From UBA4416 sp040389965 (GTDB lineage Bacteria; Bacteroidota; Bacteroidia; B-17B0; Aurantibacillaceae): a stretch of DNA of 64,000 nucleotides. The notes under the pieces were generated by a model that saw only the letters and a list, made by a program, of their open reading frames with translations, had not been told where the DNA came from and searched no databases. Below, one piece after another: positions 53,203 to 61,319 of this stretch. Positions within the stretch are counted from its first letter, which is position 1, and every line of letters begins with the position of its first letter. The translations under genes and the position numbers were made by a program. The stretch is taken from positions 1 to 64,000 of the forward strand of contig JAZJZF010000021.1 of assembly GCA_040389965.1 (NCBI GenBank), written 5' to 3'.

Positions 53203-54051
53203 ATGGCTGATATTTCCCAATTAGAAAAGCTGGCTCTTCAGGTTAGAAGAGATATTTTAAGAATGGTTCATGCCGTAAATTCAGGCCACCCGGGTGGTTC
53301 TTTAGGCTGTACAGAGTATTTAGTGGCGCTTTATAACGGTGTCATGACTCATAATCCTAAAAACTTTACGATGGATGGTAAAGGCGAAGACTTGTTTTTT
53401 CTGAGCAATGGCCATATTTCTCCGGTTTTTTATAGTGTTTTAGCCCGTTGCGGCTACTTTCCTATAGCAGAACTAAAAACATTCCGTAAACTAAATTCAC
53501 GTCTGCAGGGCCACCCTACTACTCACGAGCATTTACCGGGTGTGCGCATTGCCAGCGGTTCTTTGGGTCAGGGTATGAGTGTTGCCATTGGTGCAGCCAT
53601 TTCAAAAAAATTAAATAAAGATAATTCTACTATATATAGCCTTCACGGCGATGGCGAGTTACAGGAAGGTCAGATTTGGGAAGCCGCTATTTACGCAGCA
53701 GCCAATAAAGTAGATAATTATATTGCGACTATTGATTATAACGGCCGCCAGATCGATGGCGACGTAGAAAATGTACTGTCACTGGGCAATTTAAAAGCAA
53801 AATTTGAAGCTTTTGGCTGGCAGGTGGTCGAAACCAACGAAGGCAACAACATGGCTGCAGTCATTGAAGGATTTAACAAAGCCAAAGCATTTATTGGCAA
53901 AGGCAAACCTATTGTTAACATTATGAGAACAGAAATGGGTGCCGGTGTTGATTTTATGATGGGAACTCACAAATGGCATGGTTCTGCGCCTAATGATGAG
54001 CAATTGAAAAAAGCACTTGATCAATTGGTTGGCAACGACGCCGATTATTAA
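53203..54051 (+). CDS. Transketolase, N-terminal (ThDP-binding) subunit
   Basis: A protein of 282 residues, the N-terminal half of transketolase. The ThDP motif is GDGELQEGQIWEAAIYAA with a following DYNGRQ. Conserved NSGHPGGSLGCTEYLVALYNG and ASGSLGQGMSVAIGAA are present. The enzyme belongs to the pentose phosphate pathway and is active with the C-terminal subunit at 55563-56516. In many Bacteroidota the halves are adjacent, whereas here the VWA gene separates them. Confidence 0.93.
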   Translation: MADISQLEKLALQVRRDILRMVHAVNSGHPGGSLGCTEYLVALYNGVMTHNPKNFTMDGKGEDLFFLSNGHISPVFYSVLARCGYFPIAELKTFRKLNSRLQGHPTTHEHLPGVRIASGSLGQGMSVAIGAAISKKLNKDNSTIYSLHGDGELQEGQIWEAAIYAAANKVDNYIATIDYNGRQIDGDVENVLSLGNLKAKFEAFGWQVVETNEGNNMAAVIEGFNKAKAFIGKGKPIVNIMRTEMGAGVDFMMGTHKWHGSAPNDEQLKKALDQLVGNDADY

Positions 54052-54052
54052 A

Positions 54053-54180
54053 TAATTGAGAATTGAGAATTGAGAATTCAAAATTAGGCCTGGGTATTTT
54101 AAATAAGAAGATTCTTTTTTTCTTATTCATTTTCAATTCTTCATTTTCAATTCTCCATTCCCAACCCACCAACCGCATTC
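54053..54180. repeat. GAGAATT tandem repeat with inverted partner
   Basis: AATTGAG occurs three times in tandem at 54053-54073, ending in AATTC. The same family in reverse orientation (TTTTCAATTCTTCA, TTTTCAATTCTCCA) lies at 54131-54160. The copies can pair in a hairpin. The block contains the start codon and signal peptide coding region of the VWA gene. Confidence 0.6.
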
Positions 54181-55463
54181 TCTTTATTTTTGATGATTCC
54201 TATAGCATGTATGCGCCCTGGAATAGCAACATTAAAATAGAAGTTGCTAAAAAGATCATGGGCGAGTTTCTGGATAGCCTTAAAGGACTGCCCAATTTAG
54301 AATTAGCCCTGCGCTGCTACGGACACACCACTTTTATTAAGCCTGAAAGAAATTGTAAAGACACCAAGCTTGAGATTCCTTTTGCCAAAGCCAATGTAAA
54401 TGCTTTAAAAATAAAACAGCGCATTCAAAAATTAGAACCACTGGGTACCACTCCTATTGCTTATTCTTTGGGCGAAAGCGCTGCCGATTTCACGCCCTGC
54501 AACACTTGTCGTAATATTATTATTTTAATTACCGATGGCATAGAAGAGTGTGGTGGCGTGCCCTGCGAAGTATCTGCCGAATTGCAGCGTAAAGGAATCT
54601 TTCTAAGGCCCTTCGTTATTGGTGTTGGTTTGGATGTGAAATTTGCAGATGTATTTGGCTGCATGGGTAAATTTTATGACGTTAGTAACGAAGCCAATTT
54701 TAAAGATGTTCTAAATTTAGTATTAACCGAAGCCATTTCTCAAACTACGGTGCAGGTTGACTTGCTTGATATCACAAAGAAACCAACGGAAACAGATGTG
54801 AACATGACCTTTTACGATGCCAATACAAAACAGGTAAAATATAATTACCTGCATACCTTAAACCATCGCGGAAGCCCTGATACCATTGTATTGAACCCAA
54901 ATATTACTTACGATCTCATGGTTCATACCATACCTCCTGTTGAGAAAAAAAATATCACCATACAACAGGGCAAACATAATGTGATACCGGTTGACGCGCC
55001 ACAGGGCTATTTAAAACTGGAATTAGACGGGCCTTTAAGTAAATATTACCCCACCTGTGTAGTCAGAAAAAAAGGAGATATGAATACGCTTAACATTCAG
55101 GATTTTGGTAAAACAGATAAATACATTGTAGGCAAATACGATATTGAAATACTGACCCTTCCGCGTATTAATTTAAATGATGTGGAGATCCAGCAAAGCA
55201 GTACAAACACGATAAAAGTGCAGACATCCGGCAATGCCTATATTACCAAGGTTGGTAATGGTTCGGGAAGTATTTATACCGACGACGGAAAAAAAGTAAC
55301 CTGGGTATGTAACCTTAACAAAACTTTGTTAAACGAAATTATTTATCTGCAACCTGGCAATTATAAACTGGAATTCAGATATGATGGCGTAAAAGAAACT
55401 ACCGGTACGGTCGAACGAAAATTCACTATTACATCGTCGGTTACAACTACTATTAAACTTTAA
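54063..55463 (+). CDS. Secreted VWA-domain protein between the transketolase halves
   Basis: A protein of 466 residues, probably from TTG 54063, where no ATG is available. The signal peptide is at about 15-34 (FLFIFNSSFSILHSQ). The VWA MIDAS has DDSYS (about 44-48), the threonine in PLGTTPIAY and LITDGIEECGG. The C-terminal half is beta-rich with no recognised motif. The 5' coding part lies within an inverted repeat. It starts 12 bp after the stop of the transketolase N subunit, so the three genes probably form one transcript. Confidence 0.8.
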   Translation: MRIENSKLGLGILNKKILFFLFIFNSSFSILHSQPTNRILFIFDDSYSMYAPWNSNIKIEVAKKIMGEFLDSLKGLPNLELALRCYGHTTFIKPERNCKDTKLEIPFAKANVNALKIKQRIQKLEPLGTTPIAYSLGESAADFTPCNTCRNIIILITDGIEECGGVPCEVSAELQRKGIFLRPFVIGVGLDVKFADVFGCMGKFYDVSNEANFKDVLNLVLTEAISQTTVQVDLLDITKKPTETDVNMTFYDANTKQVKYNYLHTLNHRGSPDTIVLNPNITYDLMVHTIPPVEKKNITIQQGKHNVIPVDAPQGYLKLELDGPLSKYYPTCVVRKKGDMNTLNIQDFGKTDKYIVGKYDIEILTLPRINLNDVEIQQSSTNTIKVQTSGNAYITKVGNGSGSIYTDDGKKVTWVCNLNKTLLNEIIYLQPGNYKLEFRYDGVKETTGTVERKFTITSSVTTTIKL

Positions 55464-55562
55464 TACTATGACACTAATTCTTAATAATTCAGGAGAAAAA
55501 TAAATCCAAAAAATGAAACTGTTTTATTAGATTAGCACACTCAGAACACACATAACCTATAC

Positions 55563-56516
55563 ATGAAAAAATACACCTATACCGAAAAAAAAGATACACG
55601 CTCAGGCTTTGGCGCAGGCTTATCTGAACTTGGAAAATCAAATCCTGATGTGGTTGCCTTATGTGCCGACCTTACAGGCTCTTTAAAAATGGATGCCTTT
55701 CAAAAAGAGCACCCTGAACGCTTTTTCCAGGTAGGTATTGCTGAAGCAAACATGATAGGCATTGCGGCCGGTTTAACCATTGGTGGTAAAATTCCTTTTA
55801 CAGGTACTTTTGCAAATTTCAGTACAGGCCGTGTGTATGATCAGATCCGTCAAAGCGTTGCTTACTCCGGTAAAAACGTTAAGATCTGCGCTTCGCATGC
55901 CGGTTTAACATTAGGCGAAGATGGTGCTACACATCAAATTCTGGAAGACATTGGATTAATGAAAATGTTACCGCATATGTGTGTGATTAATCCTTGCGAT
56001 TACAATCAAACCAAAGCTGCCACTATTGCTATTGCTGATTATAAAGGACCTGTGTATTTACGTTTTGGCCGCCCAACGGTTCCAAACTTTACACCTGCCG
56101 ATCAAACATTTGAGATCGGTAAAGCTGTTATGTTAAATGAAGGAACTGATGTAACCATTATCGCTACAGGCCATATGGTATGGAAAGCCATTGAAGCAGG
56201 AGAAAAATTAGCTGAACAAGGTATTTCTGCAGAGATCATAAACATTCATACCATTAAACCTTTAGATAATGCTGCTATTTTAAAATCTGTAGCTAAAACA
56301 AAATGTGTGGTTACTGCCGAAGAACATCAAATGAATGGTGGCCTGGGTGACAGCGTTGCTCAGTTACTATCCCGTAACACACCTGCTCCGCAGGAATTTG
56401 TAGCGGTTAACGATAGCTTTGGCGAAAGCGGAACTCCTGATGAATTAATGACTAAATACGGCCTCGATACAATTAATATTGTAGAAGCTGTAAACAAAGT
56501 CATTAAAAGAAAATAA
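55563..56516 (+). CDS. Transketolase, C-terminal (pyrimidine-binding) subunit
   Basis: A protein of 317 residues. It carries the transketolase pyrimidine-binding and C-terminal domains: DLTGSLKMDAF, GIAEANMIGIAAGLTIGGKIPFTGTFANFS, the SHAGLTLGEDGATHQILEDI segment and GPVYLRFGRPTVP. The family glutamate is expected in the QVGIAEANM strand. It works with the N-terminal subunit. It follows the VWA gene after a 99-bp gap with no clear terminator. Confidence 0.93.
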   Translation: MKKYTYTEKKDTRSGFGAGLSELGKSNPDVVALCADLTGSLKMDAFQKEHPERFFQVGIAEANMIGIAAGLTIGGKIPFTGTFANFSTGRVYDQIRQSVAYSGKNVKICASHAGLTLGEDGATHQILEDIGLMKMLPHMCVINPCDYNQTKAATIAIADYKGPVYLRFGRPTVPNFTPADQTFEIGKAVMLNEGTDVTIIATGHMVWKAIEAGEKLAEQGISAEIINIHTIKPLDNAAILKSVAKTKCVVTAEEHQMNGGLGDSVAQLLSRNTPAPQEFVAVNDSFGESGTPDELMTKYGLDTINIVEAVNKVIKRK

Positions 56517-56612
56517 TTTCTATCAGTTTGTTAAAATGGTAAATTTTCTTTTGCCATTTTAACTCTTAAATCTGCAGGCATTTTCAAGTACTCTTCGACG
56601 AATAATACTGTC

Positions 56613-56648
56613 AAAACAAAACCGCGTAAAATTACGTGGTTTTGTTTT
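56613..56648. terminator. Hairpin terminator between convergent genes
   Basis: ACAAAACCGCGTAA / TTACGTGGTTTTGT (14 bp with one G-U, 2-nt loop) followed by a TTTTT run. It lies between the transketolase C subunit (ends 56516) and the end of rlmH (56652) and works in both directions. Confidence 0.85.
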
Positions 56649-56651
56649 TAG

Positions 56652-57125
56652 CTACTCGTGATGGTATTTCTCGTTTTTTAAGATCGAAAAACCTCTGTAA
56701 AGCTGTTCGTTAAAAAACAAACGGATCATCTGGTGAGAAAACGTCATCTCAGATAAAGACAGCACATAGGATGCTTTATTTAGGATCGACGAATCAATTC
56801 CATAAGGGCCACCAATTAAAAACACCAAACGCTTGCAACCTGAAAGCATTCGTTTATTTAAAAACTCCGCAAATCCAACAGAGCTAAACTGGTTGCCGTG
56901 TTCATCCATACACACCAAATAATCAGATGGCTCCAGCATTTTCTGAATACTAAGGGCTTCTTCCCGTTTCTGTTCTTCAATGGGCTTTTGCCTTACAGCC
57001 TTAGGCATGATGATTGTTTCGGTAGAAAAGGATACGTAATTCTTTAACCTGTCAGCGTAAATTTTAACTCCTTCTGCAAGATATAAATCAGTTGTTTTCT
57101 CTATTTGAACAAGCAAAATCTTCAT
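56652..57125 (-). CDS. rlmH: 23S rRNA (pseudouridine1915-N3)-methyltransferase
   Basis: A SPOUT-family methyltransferase of 157 residues that methylates pseudouridine 1915 in helix 69. The family knot motif is LVFLIGGPYGIDSSI and the C-terminus ends MIRLFFNEQLYRGFSILKNEKYHHE, the usual tail. It is divergent from the DUF4783 gene. Confidence 0.95.
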   Translation of the reverse strand: MKILLVQIEKTTDLYLAEGVKIYADRLKNYVSFSTETIIMPKAVRQKPIEEQKREEALSIQKMLEPSDYLVCMDEHGNQFSSVGFAEFLNKRMLSGCKRLVFLIGGPYGIDSSILNKASYVLSLSEMTFSHQMIRLFFNEQLYRGFSILKNEKYHHE

Positions 57126-57164
57126 GTTTCGACAAACGTTAAATTACTTAGGCACAATAATTGT

Positions 57165-57172
57165 TAACTTTG
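57165..57172 (+). promoter_or_regulatory. -7 element of the DUF4783-nadC transcript
   Basis: TAACTTTG is a perfect TAnnTTTG match and lies 19 bp before the DUF4783 start. No convincing -33 TTTG lies at the right spacing. Confidence 0.4.
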
Positions 57173-57191
57173 AAGCAAAGTTACAATATAA

Positions 57192-57566
57192 ATGAAAGCA
57201 CTTGCAATAATTTTACTTGGCCTCTTAAGTTTTTCGTTTTCATTACAGGATATCAATGACGATGTAAACAATGCTTTAAAGCAAGGTAATGCATCAGAGA
57301 TCGTGAAAATGTTTGCAGACAGAGTTTCGATTAAAGTATTAACTCAGGAAGATCTTTTAAGTAAGTCTCAGGCTCAGGCACTCATCGAAGATTTTTTCAG
57401 TAAACATAAAGTAAAAAGCTACCAAACTTCACATACCAGTATTGTAAACGGCGACCAGCAATTTATTACCGGTGCGTTGGATACTTCTAACGGAAAATTT
57501 AGAGTTTCCATATTAGTGAGAGGAAGTGTAATTTCGCAGTTCAGAATAGAGAACGACAATGGCTAA
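57192..57566 (+). CDS. DUF4783-family exported protein
   Basis: A protein of 124 residues with a short signal peptide (about 1-18). The pattern (NNALKQGNASEIVKMFADRVSIKVLTQED, FFSKHKVKSYQTSHTS, FRVSILVRGSVISQFRIEND) matches DUF4783, an NTF2-like domain found upstream of nadC in Bacteroidota. Function unknown. It overlaps nadC by 8 bp. Confidence 0.85.
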   Translation: MKALAIILLGLLSFSFSLQDINDDVNNALKQGNASEIVKMFADRVSIKVLTQEDLLSKSQAQALIEDFFSKHKVKSYQTSHTSIVNGDQQFITGALDTSNGKFRVSILVRGSVISQFRIENDNG

Positions 57567-58428
57567 TTATATCCAACTTCACAAAAAGCATTTCAATTTT
57601 AAAACTTTTGTACAACAAGCCCTGCAGGAAGATGTAGGCGATGGCGATCATTCTGCCCTTGCTACAGTTCCTTCCAATCATAAAGGGAAGTGCCGTTTAA
57701 TTGTAAAAGAAGCCGGTATTATTGCAGGTATTGATGCTGCTAAAGAGATCTTCAGATTAGTTGATCCTAAATTTAAATTTACGACACTCATAAAAGACGG
57801 TGAAAAAGTAAAAGTGGGCGACATTGCTTTTTTAGTAGAAGGCAATACTCAAAAGCTCCTTACTACCGAACGCCTTGTATTGAACGTTATGCAACGTATG
57901 AGCGCTATTGCCACTAAAACCAACTACCTGCAAGAACTTTGTAAAGGGACAAAAGCAAAAGTAATCGACACCCGTAAAACCACTCCAAACTTTCGTTTTT
58001 TCGAAAAATGGGCCGTTGTTATTGGCGGTGGCGCTAATCATCGTTTTGGCTTGTATGATATGATCATGATCAAAGACAATCATATTGATTTTGCAGGAGG
58101 TATTTTAGAAGCTTTAGACGCTACACATGTATATCTTAAAAAGACCAAAAAGAAATTACCTATAGAAGTTGAAACCCGCACTATTGATGATGTAAAACTC
58201 ATTTTAAAAAAAGGTGGCTTTCAGCGCATTATGCTCGATAATTATACGGTTGCCAATACAAAAAAAGCGGTTGATCTTATTAAAGGTGCTTTTGAAGTAG
58301 AAAGCTCAGGCGGTATTACGGAAAAAACAATTGCAGCCTACGCTAAATGCGGTGTGGATTTTATTTCTGTGGGAGCATTGACTCATCATGTAAAAAGCAT
58401 GGATCTTAGCTTAAAAGCAGTTAAATAA
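57559..58428 (+). CDS. nadC: Nicotinate-nucleotide pyrophosphorylase
   Basis: An enzyme of 289 residues in NAD synthesis, turning quinolinate and PRPP into nicotinate mononucleotide. Visible features: EDVGDGDHSALATVP near the start, LTTERLVLNVMQRMSAIAT, DTRKTTPNFRFFEKWAVVIGGGANHRFGLYDMIMIKDNHI and VESSGGITEKTIAAYAKCGVDFISVGALTH. Length is normal. It is cotranscribed with DUF4783. Confidence 0.96.
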   Translation: MANYIQLHKKHFNFKTFVQQALQEDVGDGDHSALATVPSNHKGKCRLIVKEAGIIAGIDAAKEIFRLVDPKFKFTTLIKDGEKVKVGDIAFLVEGNTQKLLTTERLVLNVMQRMSAIATKTNYLQELCKGTKAKVIDTRKTTPNFRFFEKWAVVIGGGANHRFGLYDMIMIKDNHIDFAGGILEALDATHVYLKKTKKKLPIEVETRTIDDVKLILKKGGFQRIMLDNYTVANTKKAVDLIKGAFEVESSGGITEKTIAAYAKCGVDFISVGALTHHVKSMDLSLKAVK

Positions 58429-58488
58429 TCCATCTATATACAACAGAATATACGCTTCATACATTAGTAATGGTGCGGCTGTGTATGG

Positions 58489-58609
58489 CAATTCGGTGCG
58501 AACTACCATTTTTTCACTCCGTTTCCCGGGCAGGCTTGAGTGAAAAAAAATGGTAGTTGGCGAATTGACTTGATTTTTTTGTTTCTTTTTTCATCAAGGA
58601 AAAAAGAAA
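58489..58609. repeat. Double hairpin intergenic repeat
   Basis: Arms CAATTC..AACTACCATTTTTTCACTC (58489-58519) and GAGTGAAAAAAAATGGTAGTT..GAATTG (58538-58567) form an imperfect hairpin of about 30 bp with an 18-nt loop. A second hairpin follows: TTTCTTTTTTC (58582-58592) with GAAAAAAGAAA (58599-58609). I see no ORF in this gap. The layout suggests a repeated non-coding element. Confidence 0.55.
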
Positions 58610-58651
58610 TATAAACTATATACTTCAGTTTATATTAAATCTTAAGATGAC

Positions 58652-58768
58652 TTAACCGCAGCCACAGTTTTTATCCCCACATTTCTTTTTAGAAAACGAT
58701 TTATATAATCTGAATCCTAAATAAGAAACAGCAGCTAATACAAGCAGTATAATGATATTATTTTCCAT
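58652..58768 (-). CDS. 38-residue Cys-rich membrane peptide (FeoB-associated-like)
   Basis: Start ATG 58768, stop TAA 58652-58654. The peptide begins MENNIIILLVLAAVSYLGF, one transmembrane helix, then a Lys-rich hinge and a Cys-rich tail, KKKCGDKNCGCG. This is the pattern of FeoB-associated Cys-rich membrane proteins, though no feoAB is in the window. Its start overlaps the stop of the upstream GH16-like gene by 11 bp, so it is likely translated by coupling. Confidence 0.7.
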   Translation of the reverse strand: MENNIIILLVLAAVSYLGFRLYKSFSKKKCGDKNCGCG

Positions 58769-60023
58769 CACGTTGTTCTCCTACCTTTTCAGGATTAATA
58801 ATAGGAATATCATGTTCGAGTAACTGATTTAAAACACTTATTTTAACTTTGTAAGGCCCTGTTGGCAAAGCACTCAGATCCATGATATAGTATTGCACAT
58901 TGCTGATAGCAAAGCCCGCCACCTTTTCATTGAAACGGTCAAAAACATCAACCTGTACCATTGTTAAAGCATTCCCCTGAACAGACAAACTATATTTATT
59001 ATACAAAATAGGCAGTAATGTAATAGAACCAAGTTCATCACTTAATTCTTTGGCTTTAGAAATAGCTTTTACTTTCTTTTTTACTTCTGCACTGTATAAA
59101 AGTCTGTTATCAATAGTTACAGGAGAATTTTCGAAATTGAAGTAGTTGTCTTTATATTTCCCTGCGGTATCCGCTTTACCCCAAAACCGCACATAATCTA
59201 CATCAAATCGGGCAGGGAATTTTGAATCCGCATCAGGACCTTCTTTTAAGCCATATCCTTTTTTAGATACCGCATTACTTAATACTAACGATTTACCTGA
59301 GGTTACAATTCCTTTATAATACGCTACCGGATTACCATTTATAAAATATTTAATATAGTCGGTGCCCCACTCTGCAGACACTATATTCCAGTCTTTAGAT
59401 AAAGACTCATTTAATTTTGTGAAACCGCCGGCATTTTTTTTAGAATACATTTCTGCCGTTGTGCTGCAACCGTTTGTACAATGTACATCTACATACAATT
59501 GTTCAGGTGTTTCGCCTTTCGCCTCAAATAAAGCAATGGCTTCATTTTCTTTACCACCCGTTAGTTGCAGCGTAGGCCATACACCTTTACTGTCTGTTGA
59601 TTTAAAACGCATTTCAAAATAGCCAGAATTATACAAAGCACTGCTTGTAAGCGAAGTCCCTGAATAATTAAATTCATATTCATTCTTGGCATTCAACACT
59701 TTTCCATTTGTTTTCAGGTAATTGGATTCTTCGCCGTTAAGTTCAACTTTTGCCAGCGTTTTTTCTTCTTTAGCTTCTAAGGTAAGATAGCCAAGGTTAT
59801 ACTTAAGATTATCTGCTTTATAATACAGATCTAGGTTAACATTATAAGGGCGTGGAGAACTGATCGACTTCCACATATCAGGGTTTATTTTAACGTCATT
59901 GAACTCGTCTGTTTGCGCCAGGTACCATTTTTGCGAAGCGGTTTTGCCAACCTGCCACATAACCTGTGCATTAAGGCCTGTAACCGTTGCAACCAATATG
60001 TATATAACTAATAAACGTATCAT
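58758..60023 (-). CDS. GH16-like surface protein with degenerate active site
   Basis: A protein of 421 residues with a signal peptide ending near NAQ. The GH16 fold is recognisable (DEFNDVKINPDMW, ALYNSGYFEMRFKS, VDVHCTNGC, DVDYVRFWG) and aligns closely with the next gene. In that paralogue the catalytic motif is EIDFFE; here the same position reads AIALFE (about 162-167). The nucleophile Glu and the central Asp are replaced by Ala and only the acid/base Glu remains. The flanking FWL is also changed to LQL. It probably binds rather than cleaves glucan. A C-terminal beta-rich tail resembles T9SS sorting domains. Confidence 0.88.
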   Translation of the reverse strand: MIRLLVIYILVATVTGLNAQVMWQVGKTASQKWYLAQTDEFNDVKINPDMWKSISSPRPYNVNLDLYYKADNLKYNLGYLTLEAKEEKTLAKVELNGEESNYLKTNGKVLNAKNEYEFNYSGTSLTSSALYNSGYFEMRFKSTDSKGVWPTLQLTGGKENEAIALFEAKGETPEQLYVDVHCTNGCSTTAEMYSKKNAGGFTKLNESLSKDWNIVSAEWGTDYIKYFINGNPVAYYKGIVTSGKSLVLSNAVSKKGYGLKEGPDADSKFPARFDVDYVRFWGKADTAGKYKDNYFNFENSPVTIDNRLLYSAEVKKKVKAISKAKELSDELGSITLLPILYNKYSLSVQGNALTMVQVDVFDRFNEKVAGFAISNVQYYIMDLSALPTGPYKVKISVLNQLLEHDIPIINPEKVGEQRDGK

Positions 60024-60095
60024 AAACTAAAATTAAATGTATTTCAAAAGTACAATAAAATATGTGTTATATGCAGCCCTCTTTATTATATATTT

Positions 60096-61319
60096 TTAAT
60101 TGATAACGGATACAATATGAGTTAGTGTGTGTGTGCCAATATTGATCTTTATTTTATAAGACCCTGTTGGGAAAGCATTCAGATCTAAAATAGTATATCC
60201 CGCATTTATTAGCGTATTCATCAACCTGATAGTCCCTTCTTGGTCGATGACCTCAATTTTTATGATCCCTAAATCTTTTCCTAATATAGATACGCTATAT
60301 TTATTAGATGAAAGGGGCAGTAAGGACAATACCCCTTTTTCAGATTTTAAATTTTCTTCGTTATAAATAAACTTCAGTTTCTTTTTAAGCTTTGTTGCAA
60401 CGAGTTTATTGTCTACGATTGTTTGAGATGTTTTATTGAAATAGCTATCATCGGCTTTTGTTTTTATGGTATCTTCTTTACTCCATATTCTCACATAATC
60501 CACTAAAAAAGTATTCGGCCATTTCGTTTTTTCATCAGGCCCGGGGTTAAAAGCCTCTCCATTACGGGCAACAGAAGTATTAATAAATAAATTTTGCGCT
60601 GTTTGAAAATCGCCTTTAAAATAAGCTATTGGCTCCCCATTTAAAAAAAACTTCACGTAACCCGGTTGCCATTCGCCCGAAACAATGTTCCAGTCATTTG
60701 CCAGGCTTTCTTTTAATTGTACCCATCCGCCCCAGTTTTTTTCAAGGTTTAAAAATCCTCCTCTAAAATCATCGCAACCTTTCGGACAATGCACATCTAA
60801 ATGCATTTGATCTCCACGTTCTCCTTTCAATTCAAAAAAATCTATTTCTTCATTCGGGCTGCCACCATAAAGCCAGAATGCAGGCCAAATGCCTTTTTCG
60901 TCGTTCGACTTAAAACGAATTTCAAAATAACCATACTTATAGCGTGCTCTGGAAGTTATTAATCCTGCCGTGTATTGCGCTTTATAGGTGTTATTATCTA
61001 TTGGTTTCCCATTTTTAATTGCTGCTAATGAATCATTTTTATTAGCTCTGATAGGAAATGATCTGGCTTCATTTGAAGCCATCAAATGAAGGCAACCGTC
61101 TTTTAAACTCACATTTTCATTTGCAAAAACAAGGTCCTGAGGTATAGCAAAATTGCTCCATGGCATGCCACATTGCCATTTGTTATTATCTAAGTCCGTA
61201 GCATTGAATTCATCTCCATCTTTATAAAACCATTTATAAACGGTATCTGATTTAAGCTGCCACATCACCTGTGCCTGCAGATTACACGAAACAATTAAAA
61301 ACAAAACAATTTTTTTCAT
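60096..61319 (-). CDS. GH16-family secreted glucanase-like hydrolase
   Basis: A protein of 407 residues with a signal peptide (about 1-17, ending LQAQ). The GH16 catalytic motif EIDFFE is at about residues 158-163 (nucleophile E158, acid/base E163), preceded by WPAFWLYGGSPNE. DEFNATDLDNNKWQ, GYFEIRFKSND and FLVDYVRIWS are further family segments. The expected reaction is cleavage of beta-1,3 or mixed beta-glucan (laminarinase or lichenase type). The C-terminal tail, LDLNAFPTGSYKIKI, resembles a T9SS sorting domain but lacks a clear YPNP. Its ATG overlaps the stop of the GT-C gene (ATGA). Confidence 0.9.
   Translation of the reverse strand: MKKIVLFLIVSCNLQAQVMWQLKSDTVYKWFYKDGDEFNATDLDNNKWQCGMPWSNFAIPQDLVFANENVSLKDGCLHLMASNEARSFPIRANKNDSLAAIKNGKPIDNNTYKAQYTAGLITSRARYKYGYFEIRFKSNDEKGIWPAFWLYGGSPNEEIDFFELKGERGDQMHLDVHCPKGCDDFRGGFLNLEKNWGGWVQLKESLANDWNIVSGEWQPGYVKFFLNGEPIAYFKGDFQTAQNLFINTSVARNGEAFNPGPDEKTKWPNTFLVDYVRIWSKEDTIKTKADDSYFNKTSQTIVDNKLVATKLKKKLKFIYNEENLKSEKGVLSLLPLSSNKYSVSILGKDLGIIKIEVIDQEGTIRLMNTLINAGYTILDLNAFPTGSYKIKINIGTHTLTHIVSVIN

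Noticed and set aside
54053..54078. A CRISPR-like tandem repeat
   Set aside because: Units are 7 bp, perfect only three times, have no spacers and no cas genes are near.
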